A stretch of DNA of 64,000 bases from Methylosinus sp. Sm6 (GCF_019802345.1 NZ_JAINDZ010000006.1:100888-164887); one strand, 5' to 3'; positions 45,058 through 54,522 are shown, counted from the first letter of the stretch. Translations and numbers: made by a program. The notes: generated by a model not told the origin, from the sequence alone.

Positions 45058-46107
45058 TTACGAAACGCGCGCCCATTCGCGCGCCGCGGGGCGGGCGGCG
45101 CCGTCGGCGGCGATCTCGACGATCGGGCAGCAGGCGGCGCGCGCGGCAAAGCCGTCTTCCGCTTCCTCGGTTCGGGCGATGGCGACGCAGCCGAGCAGCG
45201 CTCCGCTGGTCAACAGGCCGGCGGCGTCGAGATCGGCGAGGATCGCGCGCGGCGCGACGAGTCGGGCTGGGCCGATCGCGTCGAGATGGGCGAGGAAGCC
45301 GTCGGCGTCGAAAGGCGAGACGAAATGCAGCGGCGCGCCGGAGAGCAGGGAGGCGAGCGGGCCGGCGACGAGGCCGCCGATCGTGCCCGGCGAGCACAGC
45401 GACACCAGCGGCGCCGCGCCGCTGACGCGCGCCTCGGCGACGAGCGAGAGGCTGCGGCCGAGCAGGGCGCTCTGCTCGTAGAAACGCGGCGCGCCGAAAC
45501 AGTCCAGCGCGCCGATGGTCACTTTGCGCGCCGGCGCCGGCCGCTCCGCCGCGATGTCCCATGCGGGGACCGGGGGGAGGGCGCGGTCGAGCGCGCCGAA
45601 ATCGACGGCGCCGTCGATGGTCCCGGGGCCGAGCGAGCCGATGAGCCGGATCGACGGCGCCGTGGCGGCGACGCCGAGCAGCAGCTCCTCGAGACTGTCG
45701 CCGCCGAACGATGCGGGGCCGATCAGCGCCGCCGCCGAAGCGCTGCGGGCGCCGGCGGCGAGCGCCTGGGGAGGCAAGCCGAGCGGCGCGAGCACCGGCT
45801 CGAGGCCGGCGGCGATGAGGCCGATGAGCGCGGTCAGAGTCCGCACATTGGGAGTCGCCGCGAGCAGCACGCGCTCGCCGGGCTCGAGATCATAGTCCCG
45901 CAGCTCGGCGCGAAAGGCGTCGACCCGGCGGTCGAGCTCGGCATGGTCGACGGCGCCGCCGTCGAGCGCGTCACGCGCGGCGATCCGCTCCGGCCGCAGC
46001 CGCGCCGCGCCCGAGATCAGCGCGTCGAAGCCGAACATGGTCAGCGGGTGGGCGCGGGAGAGCGCGGCGGCCCGGCGGGCGGCGGCGTCGGGCGATGCTG
46101 CGGTCAC
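45058..46107 (-). CDS. Degenerate adenylate-forming (AMP-binding) protein, N-terminal portion only
   Basis: The 349-residue protein resembles the N-terminal domain of acyl-CoA/AMP ligases: LISGAARLRPERIAARD, then a helix with DYDLEPGERVLLAATPNVRTLTALIGLIAAGLEPVL. It lacks the P-loop (S/T-SGTTG-x-PK; the aligned place reads CFGAPRFYEQ), the C-terminal domain and the catalytic Lys. It is therefore probably inactive as a ligase. The start is GTG at 46107, overlapping the stop of the solute-binding gene by four bases (GTGA), so the two are translationally coupled. A non-catalytic partner role is inference. Confidence 0.7.
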   Translation of the reverse strand: MTAASPDAAARRAAALSRAHPLTMFGFDALISGAARLRPERIAARDALDGGAVDHAELDRRVDAFRAELRDYDLEPGERVLLAATPNVRTLTALIGLIAAGLEPVLAPLGLPPQALAAGARSASAAALIGPASFGGDSLEELLLGVAATAPSIRLIGSLGPGTIDGAVDFGALDRALPPVPAWDIAAERPAPARKVTIGALDCFGAPRFYEQSALLGRSLSLVAEARVSGAAPLVSLCSPGTIGGLVAGPLASLLSGAPLHFVSPFDADGFLAHLDAIGPARLVAPRAILADLDAAGLLTSGALLGCVAIARTEEAEDGFAARAACCPIVEIAADGAARPAAREWARVS

Positions 46108-47918
46108 GGCTCCGTCCTCCACCAGCTGTCCAAGGTCGCGCCGAACAAGGGCGAGTAGCGCGGCAACGTCTGCGGCCGCGCGAGTTTCGTCGAGTGAGCG
46201 ATCCATTGCTTCGATGCGTGAAAGAGCGGCACGACGTAGAAACCGGAGAGCAGCACGCGGTCATAGGCGCGCACCGCGGCGACGAAGTCTTCGTGTCCGC
46301 GCGCGGCGACCAGCGCTGCGATCAGCGCGTCGATCGCCGGCGAGGACGCTCCAGCGAGATTAAACGAGCCTTCTTGCGCGGCGCTTGCGGACCCCCAGCG
46401 CATCCGCTGCTCATTGCCCGGCGAGGCCGAGGCGGCCCAATTGCCGATCATCACGTCGAACTCGAATTTTTGCCGCCGCCGCTGATATTGCACCTCGTCG
46501 ACGAGCCGCACCGAGGCGGCGACGCCGATGCGCCGCAATGAATCGGCGTAGAACAGGGCGAGCCGCTCCTGGTCGCGATTGGTGACCATGATCTCGAAGG
46601 CCAGCGGAGCGCCGTCCTTCACCAGCGCATTGTCGACGAGCTTCCAGCCCGCTTGTGCGAGCAGCTCCAGCGCGCGCCGCGCCGGCTCGCGGTCGCGCCC
46701 GGTGCCGTCATGGACCGGCGGCGTCCAGCGGCCCTCGAGAATGTCCGCGCGCACGGCGCCGGGGAAGGGCGCGAGCAGAGCGCGCTCCGCCTCGCTCGCC
46801 GGACGGCCGGAGGAGGAGAGCTCCGATTCGTCGAAGAAGCTCTTGGTGCGGGTGTAGAGGCCCGAATAGAGATTGGCGTCGACCCATTCGAAATCGAACA
46901 TCAGGCCGAGCGCCTCGCGCAGGCGGATATCGGCGAAAGGCTCGCGTCGCAGATTGAAGACGAAGCCCTCGAGCCCCTTGGGCCCCGGGCTCTTCAACGT
47001 CTCCAGCACGATGCGGCCGTCGCGCGCCGCCGGAAAATCATAGCCGCTCGCCCAGCGGGCGGTGCTGGTCTCCTCGCGATAATCGACCAGCCCGGCCTTG
47101 AAGGCTTCGAACAGCGCATTGCCGTCGCGGAAATATTCGATGCCGATCTCGTTGAAATTATACAGCCCCCGTTGCAAAGGCAGGTCCTTGCCCCAATAAT
47201 TCGGGTCGCGCTTCAGCACGAGGCGCGAGCCGGGCTCGACCTCGGCGATGACATAGGGGCCGGAGCCGATGGGCGGCTTCAAGGAGGCGTCGGTGAAATG
47301 CTCGACGTCGGTCGCATGCTCGGGCAGCACCGGCATCAGGCCGAGAATGAGCGGCAATTCGCGATCCTTGGCGCCGGTCAGATCGAAGGTCACCGTCTGC
47401 GCGTCGGGCGCCTCGGCGCGCTTGACGAGGCCATAGGCGATCCGCTGTTGCGGCCGGCCCTTGGTTTTCAAGAGTTCGAAGGAGAAGATGACGTCGGCCG
47501 AGGTCAGCGGCGCGCCGTCGGAGAAATGGGCGCGCGGATCGAGGCGGAAGGTCACATGCTCACGGGCGTCGTCGGTCTCGATGGAACGCGCGACGAGTCC
47601 GTAGAGCGTGAAGGGCTCGTCATTGGAGCGCGCGAGCAGGCTCTGGATCACATTGCCGTTGATCCCCTGCGCGGTCGAGCCGGACTTCAGATTGAAGGGA
47701 TTGAGGCTGTCGAAGGCGCCCGCGAGGCCGATACGGACCTTGCCGCCGGGGATGGCGTTCGGATCGGCGTAAGGGAGATGCTCGAAATCCGGCGGCAGCG
47801 CCGGCTCGCCATGCATCGCGATTCCGTGTGTCGCCGCAGGCGTGGCGGGGGCCGAGAGGACCAGGGCGCCGAACGCGAGGAGCAGCCGCGCGCTCGATTC
47901 GATGGCGTCGCGAATCAT
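46104..47918 (-). CDS. ABC transporter substrate-binding protein, family 5 (YejA/microcin C-like)
   Basis: The 604-residue periplasmic protein has a signal peptide (about 1-29) and the peptide-binding family 5 layout. It starts HGIAMHGEPALPPDFEHLPYADPN, then FDSLNPFNLKSG and LDPRAHFSDGAPLTSADVIFSF. Later it has GSGPYVIAEVEPGSRLVLKRDPNYWGKD and a C-terminal WWRTEP. This opening is typical of YejA-like oligopeptide/microcin C binding proteins. The permease and ATPase genes are not adjacent. The next gene overlaps it by four bases and encodes a degenerate adenylate-forming protein. Confidence 0.9.
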   Translation of the reverse strand: MIRDAIESSARLLLAFGALVLSAPATPAATHGIAMHGEPALPPDFEHLPYADPNAIPGGKVRIGLAGAFDSLNPFNLKSGSTAQGINGNVIQSLLARSNDEPFTLYGLVARSIETDDAREHVTFRLDPRAHFSDGAPLTSADVIFSFELLKTKGRPQQRIAYGLVKRAEAPDAQTVTFDLTGAKDRELPLILGLMPVLPEHATDVEHFTDASLKPPIGSGPYVIAEVEPGSRLVLKRDPNYWGKDLPLQRGLYNFNEIGIEYFRDGNALFEAFKAGLVDYREETSTARWASGYDFPAARDGRIVLETLKSPGPKGLEGFVFNLRREPFADIRLREALGLMFDFEWVDANLYSGLYTRTKSFFDESELSSSGRPASEAERALLAPFPGAVRADILEGRWTPPVHDGTGRDREPARRALELLAQAGWKLVDNALVKDGAPLAFEIMVTNRDQERLALFYADSLRRIGVAASVRLVDEVQYQRRRQKFEFDVMIGNWAASASPGNEQRMRWGSASAAQEGSFNLAGASSPAIDALIAALVAARGHEDFVAAVRAYDRVLLSGFYVVPLFHASKQWIAHSTKLARPQTLPRYSPLFGATLDSWWRTEP

Positions 47919-48200
47919 GAATCGACCTTTCTCGAGGAAGCCGGGTCGTTCCGGCGGGCGACGATTCGCAAATCTTATTGGAAAAAGCGCGGCCGAACGT
48001 GGCGATATCGCGGCGCGCCGCGCAAAGGCCGCAAAGCTCGAGCAATTCGCTGCGACGACTGGCTTTCGCCGCGTCGATTTTGTATGAGGCTTGCCGTCAC
48101 TCTCTCGCCCGCCTCGAGGGGGCGACGACCGATGAAAGGGATGTGACGAACCCTTCCTCGAGCGACCGAGCCCACGAGCACCCACTCGAAAGGACGACTT

Positions 48201-48938
48201 ATGTCAATTCAATTCCCGCGGTTCCTGGCCGCGGCTCTCACGGGGGCCCTCCTCGTCTCGGCGGGCGCCGCACAGGCTCAGCACAAGTCCGCCCCCAAGC
48301 CTGCGGCCCCCGCCGCACCGGCCGCCCCCTCCGCTCCGGCCGCCCCCGCCGCCCCGCCGCAAGCGGCGCAGCAGCAGGCCCCGCAGGGGCCGATCAAGGC
48401 GGACCTCGTCGCCGTGCAGCCGGATTGGACCAAGGTCTGCGGCGCCGACCCGCAGTCGAAGAAGGAAGTCTGCTATACGACGCGCGATTTCGGCGCGCAG
48501 GCGGATCAGCCGCTGCTGGCGCTGGCGGTCTACGACCCAAAGGGCGACGACACCAAGGTCATTCGCCTGCTGCTGCCGCCGGGCCTGATGCTGCGGCCGG
48601 GCTTCCGCTTCGCGGTGGACAAGGGCGCGCTCGAGGCCGGCGAGTTCGAGATCTGCTTTCCCAACGGCTGCTTCGCTCTCGCCAAGATCAAGGCCTCGGT
48701 CGTCGACAGCATGAAGAAGGCCGAGAAGATGACGATCATCGTCAAGAACCAGTATAACAACGAGGTGACCTTCCTCCTGCCTCTCGCCGGCTTCGGCAAG
48801 TCGTTCGACGGCCCGCCCGTCGACCCCAAGGTGCTCGAGGAGCAGCAGAAGAAGCTGCAGGAGGAACTGCAGAAGAAGGCCGAGGAAGAGCGCAAGAAGC
48901 TCGAGGCGCAGAAGCCGGCGGCGCCCGCCGGCAAGTGA
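48201..48938 (+). CDS. Invasion-associated locus B (IalB) family protein
   Basis: The 245-residue exported protein has a signal peptide (MSIQFPRFLAAALTGALLVSAGAAQAQ) and an Ala/Pro linker (about 30-60). The IalB domain (about 65-205) has VQPDWTKVCGADPQSKKEVCYTTRDF, LPPGLMLRPGFRF and CFPNGCFALAKI, with four conserved Cys. The C-terminus is a Lys/Glu-rich helix ending AAPAGK. The IalB family is common in Rhizobiales and is named from Bartonella, where it affects host-cell entry. A free-living role is unknown. Confidence 0.9.
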   Translation: MSIQFPRFLAAALTGALLVSAGAAQAQHKSAPKPAAPAAPAAPSAPAAPAAPPQAAQQQAPQGPIKADLVAVQPDWTKVCGADPQSKKEVCYTTRDFGAQADQPLLALAVYDPKGDDTKVIRLLLPPGLMLRPGFRFAVDKGALEAGEFEICFPNGCFALAKIKASVVDSMKKAEKMTIIVKNQYNNEVTFLLPLAGFGKSFDGPPVDPKVLEEQQKKLQEELQKKAEEERKKLEAQKPAAPAGK

Positions 48939-49205
48939 GCCGAGAAAGCTGCGTCCCGCGCGCGGGTCTCGAGGCGCGTTCCCCTTCTCCCGCCCTGCGG
49001 GAGAAGGCGGCCCCGCGAAGCGGGTCGGGATGAGGGCGGCGGGACTTGATGCGAGGGGCGCTTCTCCCCAGAGCGGGAGAAGCGTTGCGCCTTTTTCTTC
49101 GACCTTTGGACGAGGTCTGCTTCATCGAAGTCGATGGGCTTCGAGAGCGAGCCTTCAGGCTCGCTTTTTACAGCCCTGCCAAAACGACTGAATCACCCCG
49201 TCGAC
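48939..49205. other. Repeat-rich interval between ialB and hspQ
   Basis: It contains a perfect family B hairpin (48983-49007, CCTTCTCCCGC / GCGGGAGAAGG) followed by cggccccgcgaagcgggtcgg. A shorter relative is near 49059-49082 (gcttctcccc...gcgggagaagc), and a family A palindrome followed by TTTTT lies at 49147-49169. No gene is seen. Confidence 0.7.
49147..49169 (+). terminator. Terminator-like family A palindrome with T-run
   Basis: gcgagccttcaggctcgc (49147-49164) is followed by TTTTT. It resembles an intrinsic terminator for rightward transcripts. It lies 208 bases after the ialB stop and 36 before the convergent hspQ end, so it may serve both as repeat and terminator. Confidence 0.6.
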
Positions 49206-49538
49206 TCAGTGTCGCTTGGCGGACTTCACGCGATAGTACCCGTCCTCGGCGCGCTCGAAGGTCTCGTCGACCTGGGGATGCCGCACCGGGTCGCCCGATT
49301 CATCGGGAACGAGATTTTGCTCGGAGACATAGGCGACATATTCCGTCTCCGAATTCTCCGCGAACAGATGATAGAAGGGCTGGTCCTTGCGCGGCCGCAC
49401 TTCCTCGGGAATGGAGAGCCACCATTCCTCGGTGTTGGCGAATTCGGGATCGACGTCGTAGATCACGCCGCGAAACGGGTAGCGGCGGTGCTTGACGACC
49501 TGGCCGATCGCGAATTTGGCGACACACTCTCTCGGCAT
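49206..49538 (-). CDS. hspQ: Heat-shock/hemimethylated DNA-binding protein HspQ
   Basis: The 110-residue protein has the HspQ/YccV domain: KFAIGQVVKHRRYPFRGVIYDVDPEFANTEEWW and DQPFYHLFAENSETEYVAYVSEQNL. HspQ binds hemimethylated DNA and modulates Lon protease in enterobacteria. The open frame continues upstream to 49619, but the ATG at 49538 gives the family start (MPRECVAKFAIGQ). No operon partner. Confidence 0.94.
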   Translation of the reverse strand: MPRECVAKFAIGQVVKHRRYPFRGVIYDVDPEFANTEEWWLSIPEEVRPRKDQPFYHLFAENSETEYVAYVSEQNLVPDESGDPVRHPQVDETFERAEDGYYRVKSAKRH

Positions 49539-49685
49539 GACAATCGACGCCACTCTATTACGCTGTCCGGATAGCGTTCGTAGCGCAGGCGCGCGCCTCC
49601 CGTCAATTGTCGCGTACATGACAGACGGCGCGACGCGCTTCCCGCGCAGGAAGGGAGCCGCGCCGCAATGCGATGCGCGAGCCGG

Positions 49686-50729
49686 TCAGAAACCGTAGAC
49701 CGCCGCATAATCCGGGTCATTGGCGGCGACCTGACGGGCGAGGTCGACGACCACCTTGCATTGCTTCCAAGTGGCGTCGTCCTGCATGCGGCCGTCGATC
49801 ATCACCGCGCCGGCGCCGTCCGGCATCGCCTCCAGCACGCGGCGGGCGAAGGCGACCTCGGCCGGATCGGGCGAGAACACTTTTTTGGCGATCGCGATCT
49901 GCGAGGGGTGCAGCGACCAGGCGCCGGCGCAGCCGAGCAGGAAGGCGTTGCGGAACTGCGACTCGCAGGCCGCCGGATCGGAGAAGTCGCCGAACGGGCC
50001 GTAGAACGCCTTGATGCCCGCGGAAGCGCAGGCGTCGACCATCTTGGCGATGGTGTAGTGCCACAAGTCCTGCTGGAAGGTCGCGCGCGCGGCCTCGCCG
50101 GGGACGGCGTCGGCGATCACGCGATAATCGGGATGGCCGCCGCCGACGCGCGTGGTCTTCATCGCGCGCGAGGCGGCGAGATCGGCCGGGCCGAGGCTGA
50201 CGCCATGCATGCGCGGGCTCGCGGCGGCGATGGCGTCGACATTCTTGACGCCTTCGGCGGTCTCCAGGATCGCATGGATGAGGATCGGCTTGGTCACGCT
50301 ATTGCGCGCTTCGAGCTGCGCGAGCAGCTGGTCGAGATAATGAATGTCCCACGGCCCTTCGACCTTGGGCAGCATCACCACGTCGAGCTTATTGCCGACC
50401 GCCGCCACGATCTCGATGAGATCGTCGAGAATCCAGGGCGAGTTCAGCGCGTTGATGCGGGTCCACAGGCCCGCCTGGCCGAAATCGGTCGATTTCGCCA
50501 TCTCGATGAAGCCCTTGCGGGCGGCCTCCTTGGCGTCGGAGGGAATGGCGTCCTCGAGATTGCCGAGCACGACGTCGACTTGTTTCGCCAGCTCGGGAAC
50601 CTTGGCGCGCAGCTTCTCGAGATGCGGCGGCACGAAATGGATCATGCGCTCGACCTTCACCGGCGGCTCGCGCAGCGGCGCCGGCGCTCCGATGGCGAGC
50701 GGGCGATAGAATTGATTGGGCAGCTTCAT
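49686..50729 (-). CDS. Malyl-CoA lyase / CoA-ester lyase (CitE/Mcl family)
   Basis: The 347-residue aldolase-type enzyme has [42 protein letters not shown] (Mg/Asp site), [11 protein letters not shown] and [19 protein letters not shown], with the CoA-binding AILETAEGV. The LGNLEDAI and N-terminal features match L-malyl-CoA/beta-methylmalyl-CoA lyases (Mcl1). These split malyl-CoA into acetyl-CoA and glyoxylate in the serine cycle or make methylmalyl-CoA in the ethylmalonyl-CoA pathway. No serine-cycle neighbours lie in the window, so the pathway is inferred from the family. Confidence 0.88.
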   Translation of the reverse strand: MKLPNQFYRPLAIGAPAPLREPPVKVERMIHFVPPHLEKLRAKVPELAKQVDVVLGNLEDAIPSDAKEAARKGFIEMAKSTDFGQAGLWTRINALNSPWILDDLIEIVAAVGNKLDVVMLPKVEGPWDIHYLDQLLAQLEARNSVTKPILIHAILETAEGVKNVDAIAAASPRMHGVSLGPADLAASRAMKTTRVGGGHPDYRVIADAVPGEAARATFQQDLWHYTIAKMVDACASAGIKAFYGPFGDFSDPAACESQFRNAFLLGCAGAWSLHPSQIAIAKKVFSPDPAEVAFARRVLEAMPDGAGAVMIDGRMQDDATWKQCKVVVDLARQVAANDPDYAAVYGF

Positions 50730-50937
50730 GGCGGTCTCTTTCGCTCGGGGAAAGCTCGGCGGCGAGCGATAGCCGCTCTTCGCCAGAAAGGGAATAGACG
50801 GGCGCAGGCCGGCGCTCGGCGAGGAGTCCCGCCGATCGAGCGAGCGGTAAATCTTTCATGAATGCTTTAACGGTTCCTCCGATTTTCCGCTCTATCTCGA
50901 CCCCAGCGCCGATGCAGCGGCGACGAAGGGGGTCGAC

Positions 50938-51141
50938 ATGTCAGTCGATCAGGAGCTTGCGCGCCTTCTCGCGCGGATCTTCGAGCAGACCGACGAATTG
51001 CTCGAACGAGGCGAAACAACATGGGAGACGGCGTCGCAGGGCGTCGAGACGGTGGCCCTCGACCTCGAGCGGCGCTACCCGGATCAGGCGGACTGGATCC
51101 GCGCCCAAGTCGTCGAGTGGCGTCGCCGGCGCGCCCATTGA
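50938..51141 (+). CDS. Small hypothetical protein (67 aa)
   Basis: A short, highly charged and probably all-helical protein starts MSVDQELARLLARIFEQTDE. It has no signal or membrane segment. GGGGGtcgac gives a strong ribosome site before the ATG. It heads a run of very small genes (50938-51903). Confidence 0.65.
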   Translation: MSVDQELARLLARIFEQTDELLERGETTWETASQGVETVALDLERRYPDQADWIRAQVVEWRRRRAH

Positions 51142-51233
51142 TCCTCGTTCTTGCGACGCGCATCGAATTTTTCGATTGCGGGCGGGCTCCGCCCCTGCTT
51201 TCTCCTGCGGCCAGCCCGGGAGGGGCCGTGGGC

Positions 51234-51443
51234 ATGATTCGCAGCAAATCGCCGAAAGAGACGTTGCCGACCGGGAACGCCGGCGCCGAGTTCGATCGCT
51301 TGACCGCCTTGATCGGAATGATCGACTATCTGATCGTGGAAGCGCGCGAGATCGAGCCTTTGGCCGAATATTTCCTCAAAATGGCGCGCTTGTCTCTGCT
51401 CGAAGCCGAGCAGACCCGCGCCGACGCCGATGGCCGCAACTGA
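51234..51443 (+). CDS. Small hypothetical protein (69 aa)
   Basis: The product begins MIRSKSPKETLPTGNAGAEF and continues with acidic helical sequence (VEAREIEPLAEYFLKMARLSLLEAEQ). There is no recognised family. A GTG at 51228 is an alternative start; GGGAGGGG upstream suits the ATG. It lies 92 bases after the preceding small gene. Confidence 0.6.
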   Translation: MIRSKSPKETLPTGNAGAEFDRLTALIGMIDYLIVEAREIEPLAEYFLKMARLSLLEAEQTRADADGRN

Positions 51444-51462
51444 GTCTTGCAGGCGGGCGGCG

Positions 51463-51489
51463 AAAAAAAGCCCGGCTGTTCGCCGGGCT
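51463..51489 (-). terminator. Intrinsic terminator for leftward transcription
   Basis: AGCCCGGC (51469-51476) and GCCGGGCT (51482-51489) form an 8-base stem with a 5-base loop. On the minus strand it is followed by a seven-U run (the A-run at 51463-51469). The leftward transcript it would stop is most likely that of the small membrane-protein gene at 51766-51903, reading antisense to the 51608 gene. Confidence 0.75.
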
Positions 51490-51607
51490 CAGGGAGGATC
51501 GAGGCGGCCCCTGGGAGATGCGCCGCCCTGATCATATTCTCAGCGTCAGATGCAGAATTGGGAATGCGTCTCTTTGACGCGAGGGGAAGAAAAAGAGGAG
51601 GACGGGG

Positions 51608-51700
51608 ATGGAGGAGTTCGAAGGCCGCTTCCTGATCAACGTCCTGGTCGGTTTGGGCCTCGCTCTGGCGGTCGGATTTCTATTCGTCTGGCTGCGCTGA
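51608..51700 (+). CDS. Tiny membrane protein (30 aa)
   Basis: The frame encodes a 30-residue peptide, MEEFEGRFLINVLVGLGLAL followed by AVGFLFVWLR. It has an acidic N-terminus and one hydrophobic helix (about 9-28), a typical single-span small membrane protein. AGAGGAGGACGGGG immediately before the ATG is a strong ribosome site, and this is the main reason for calling it real. No homolog is known to me. Confidence 0.6.
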   Translation: MEEFEGRFLINVLVGLGLALAVGFLFVWLR

Positions 51701-51765
51701 GCGTGCGCCGCCGGGCCGCGGCGGGCGGATCGCCCGCTGCGGCGAGCGCGGCCGGCGGGTGCGCC

Positions 51766-51903
51766 TCAGCGCTTCGGCTTCAAGGCGCGAACGCCTGCAT
51801 TGATCGCCAGCGTTGCGACGATCGCGACCGCGACGACCGCGATGACGAGGGCCTCGCTGAGCAGCACGAAGACTACCGGATCGTCGGTTCCGTAAGTGGA
51901 CAT
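51766..51903 (-). CDS. Small membrane protein (45 aa)
   Basis: A single hydrophobic helix (VVFVLLSEALVIAVVAVAIVA, about residues 10-30) follows a polar start MSTYGTDDP, and a basic tail RALKPKR follows it. GGAGAAGcgcca precedes the ATG at 51903. The function is unknown. It faces the 51608 gene (convergent), and a leftward terminator lies beyond that gene. Confidence 0.6.
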   Translation of the reverse strand: MSTYGTDDPVVFVLLSEALVIAVVAVAIVATLAINAGVRALKPKR

Positions 51904-52157
51904 TGGCGCTTCTCCAGTCGCCTGTGCGCGTTTCTCGGCGCCAGGCTTGTGGAGAAGGTAGAGCGCGTCGGCTCTTGCCGGCGAGCCGGCGCGCGGTCGC
52001 AGCGTCAAACTAACGCAGCGGCAAGGCGTCGATTGATTTCAATCAAATCCGATCGAACCGCATGCGTGGCGAATGCGCGCGAGAGCAAGAGATTGCAGCG
52101 TTTCGCGCGAGAGCGGTGGCGCGCGATCGCGCGCCGCCGCAGCTTTCCTCGAGATTT

Positions 52158-54434
52158 TCAGAACTCGACCTTGATCGAGCCGATCGCGGTCAAGGGCGCG
52201 CCGGGATAGATGCCGTAGCGCGGATCGACATTGGCTTCCGGGTCCGCATTCTCGAAATAACGCACATTGTTGAGATTGCGGATGTTGATCTGCGCCGTCA
52301 CCTTTTGCGCGCCGACATTGAAGCGATAGGCCGCCATCGCGTCGAGCCGCGCATAGCCGGGAAGCTGGAAGGTGCTCTTCGCATCGCCCTGCCTGGCGCC
52401 GACGACATAGACGCCGAAACCGAGGCTCAGCCCTTCGAGCTCTGGAATCTCGATCACATCCCATTTGGCCCAGAAGCTTCCCGCGTAACGCGGAACATTG
52501 GGCAGGCGTCGGCCGAGATAGACGGGGACGCCCTCGGCGTCGAAATTATTGTCAGCGACGACGCGCGCGTCCATGTAGGTGAAGCTGCCCATGAGGCTGA
52601 CGTTGTCGGTCACCTTGCCGATCGCGTCGAATTCGACGCCCTTGCTGCGCTGCTTGCCGACCGCGATCGAGTCGCTCAAATCCGCCGTCGACAAATCCGG
52701 CGTCAGCAGATTGGTCTTCTCCAGATTGTAGAAGGCGAGCGTCGTCGTGAGCCGGCGGTCGAGAAGCTCCGCCTTCACGCCGACCTCGAATTGCTCGGCC
52801 TGCTGCGGCGGCTGCGGATTGTTCTTGGCGTCGACGCCATTGTTGGCGCCGAAGGAGGTTGTCCAGTTTCCATAGACGCTCAGCCAGGACAGCGGCTGGA
52901 CGAGAACGCCGACGCGCGGGCTGAAGGCTTCGTCATGGCGAACGATCGACGGATTGGCGTTGGAGATCTGCGTGCGCGCGGCGTCGAAGCTGTCGCCGCG
53001 TCCGCGCGCGACCTCCGACCAGTCGTAGCGGCCGCCGCCGAACACGTGCAGCATGTCGAACAGCGTGATGTGGTCCTGGAAATAGACGCCTTTCTGATCC
53101 TCCACGTGAACGCTGTGATCGCGCGATTGGTTGGGCCGGACATAGGGCGCGGCGTCGAAGGCGGAGCGCGGAACGCCGCCGTAGATCGGCGCGAAGATAT
53201 TGATGGCGTATGCCGGGTCCGGCGTGTTGTATCGGCCGAACGTCGTATATTCGGTCTCGGCGCGCAGATAGTCGAAGCCGACGAGCGTCTCGTGATGGGT
53301 GTTCAAGAGATCGAAATTGCCGAGCAGGTCGAGATTGGTGGTGTAGACTTCGGCGTCCGATGTCTGGCCGAAGACATTGCGCGCGAGCACGCCGCTGTCC
53401 GTCAGCGCCCCTGTTCCGAAGGCCGGCGCGGGATTGAGGAAGTCGTCCTTCGTATGGAGGAAGCTCGCCAGGAAGCGGTTGCGGAACGTCCAATTCTCAT
53501 TGAACCGATGCGTGAGCTCCGAACCGACGTGATATTTGTGCATGTTGTCGGTCTTGTCGTTCGGATCGCCGAAGGAGCGGCTGATCGGAATCGGCGCAGG
53601 CCGCGTTCCCCAGGCCGGAATGCCGTAATCGGCGAGATAGTCCTGGTTGAAATATTCGAAATCGACGGTGAAATCCGTGTCGGGCGTCAGCCGAAAGGTC
53701 ACGCTCGGATTGAACTGCATGCGGTCGATGTGCTGGAAATCGCGGAACGAGCCGGAGTTCTCATAGCCGCCCGAGAAGCGGTAGAGAACCGAGCCGTCGT
53801 CGAACACGCGGCCGGTGCTGTCCCACAGGGTGCGGTAATGGTCGAAGGAGCCGAACCTCTGCTCCACCGTATGGCGCGCCTCGACGTCGAGCGGCCGCTT
53901 GGTGACGATATTGATGAGGCCGCCGGGCTCGAAACGCCCATAGAGCATGGCCGCGGGACCTTTGAGCACTTCGATCTGCTCGACATTGGCCGCGTCGAAT
54001 TCGCTGCGAAAATTGGAGGGCGAGGTGGCGATAAGGCCGTTGCGGAAGGTCTTGCGGCTATCGCTGAAGCCGCGGATGATAAATCCGGTTCCGCTGCCGA
54101 CGGACTGATTGGTCAGCACGCCGCTGACCGATTCGAGCGCCTCGCGGACATTGGTGACCTTGCGGTCCTCGATGACCGCCCGCGGGATGATCTTGACCGA
54201 GGCGGGGGTCTGAATGAGCGGCGTGTCGGTTTTCGTCGCGGCGCCGGAGTTGTGGACGATATAGCCCTGCGGCGGGTCCTTCGGCGCGCTCGGGCCGCTG
54301 CGGGTCGGCGCCGCATTGCGGCTCGCGCCGACATCGATCGTCGGCAAGGCTTCCTGCGCGAAGGAAGCGGACGCGGTGAGCGCGAGAGTCGAGGCGCCGG
54401 CGAGGACGCCGCGCAAAATGGTCGTGCGATGCAT
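52158..54434 (-). CDS. TonB-dependent siderophore-type receptor
   Basis: The 758-residue outer-membrane receptor has a signal peptide (MHRTTILRGVLAGASTLALTASASFAQ) and a plug domain (about 70-210: VKIIPRAVIEDRKVTNVREALESVSGV, then GFIIRGFSDSRKTFRNGL and EVLKGPAAMLYGRFEPGGLINI). A 22-strand-type barrel ends in SIKVEF, with a C-terminal Phe. This is the siderophore-receptor subfamily (FhuA/FpvA-like), but the ligand is unclear: siderophore or copper chelator. It follows the Cys-rich gene by 88 bases and is divergent from a two-component system. Confidence 0.94.
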   Translation of the reverse strand: MHRTTILRGVLAGASTLALTASASFAQEALPTIDVGASRNAAPTRSGPSAPKDPPQGYIVHNSGAATKTDTPLIQTPASVKIIPRAVIEDRKVTNVREALESVSGVLTNQSVGSGTGFIIRGFSDSRKTFRNGLIATSPSNFRSEFDAANVEQIEVLKGPAAMLYGRFEPGGLINIVTKRPLDVEARHTVEQRFGSFDHYRTLWDSTGRVFDDGSVLYRFSGGYENSGSFRDFQHIDRMQFNPSVTFRLTPDTDFTVDFEYFNQDYLADYGIPAWGTRPAPIPISRSFGDPNDKTDNMHKYHVGSELTHRFNENWTFRNRFLASFLHTKDDFLNPAPAFGTGALTDSGVLARNVFGQTSDAEVYTTNLDLLGNFDLLNTHHETLVGFDYLRAETEYTTFGRYNTPDPAYAINIFAPIYGGVPRSAFDAAPYVRPNQSRDHSVHVEDQKGVYFQDHITLFDMLHVFGGGRYDWSEVARGRGDSFDAARTQISNANPSIVRHDEAFSPRVGVLVQPLSWLSVYGNWTTSFGANNGVDAKNNPQPPQQAEQFEVGVKAELLDRRLTTTLAFYNLEKTNLLTPDLSTADLSDSIAVGKQRSKGVEFDAIGKVTDNVSLMGSFTYMDARVVADNNFDAEGVPVYLGRRLPNVPRYAGSFWAKWDVIEIPELEGLSLGFGVYVVGARQGDAKSTFQLPGYARLDAMAAYRFNVGAQKVTAQINIRNLNNVRYFENADPEANVDPRYGIYPGAPLTAIGSIKVEF

Positions 54435-54522
54435 GAATTGTCTCCTGGCGCGGGGGACGCGCGTGATCGAAAGGCGAATGAGCGGCCCGGCCGGCGAACG
54501 GCTCCAGGCGTTCGATTGTCGA

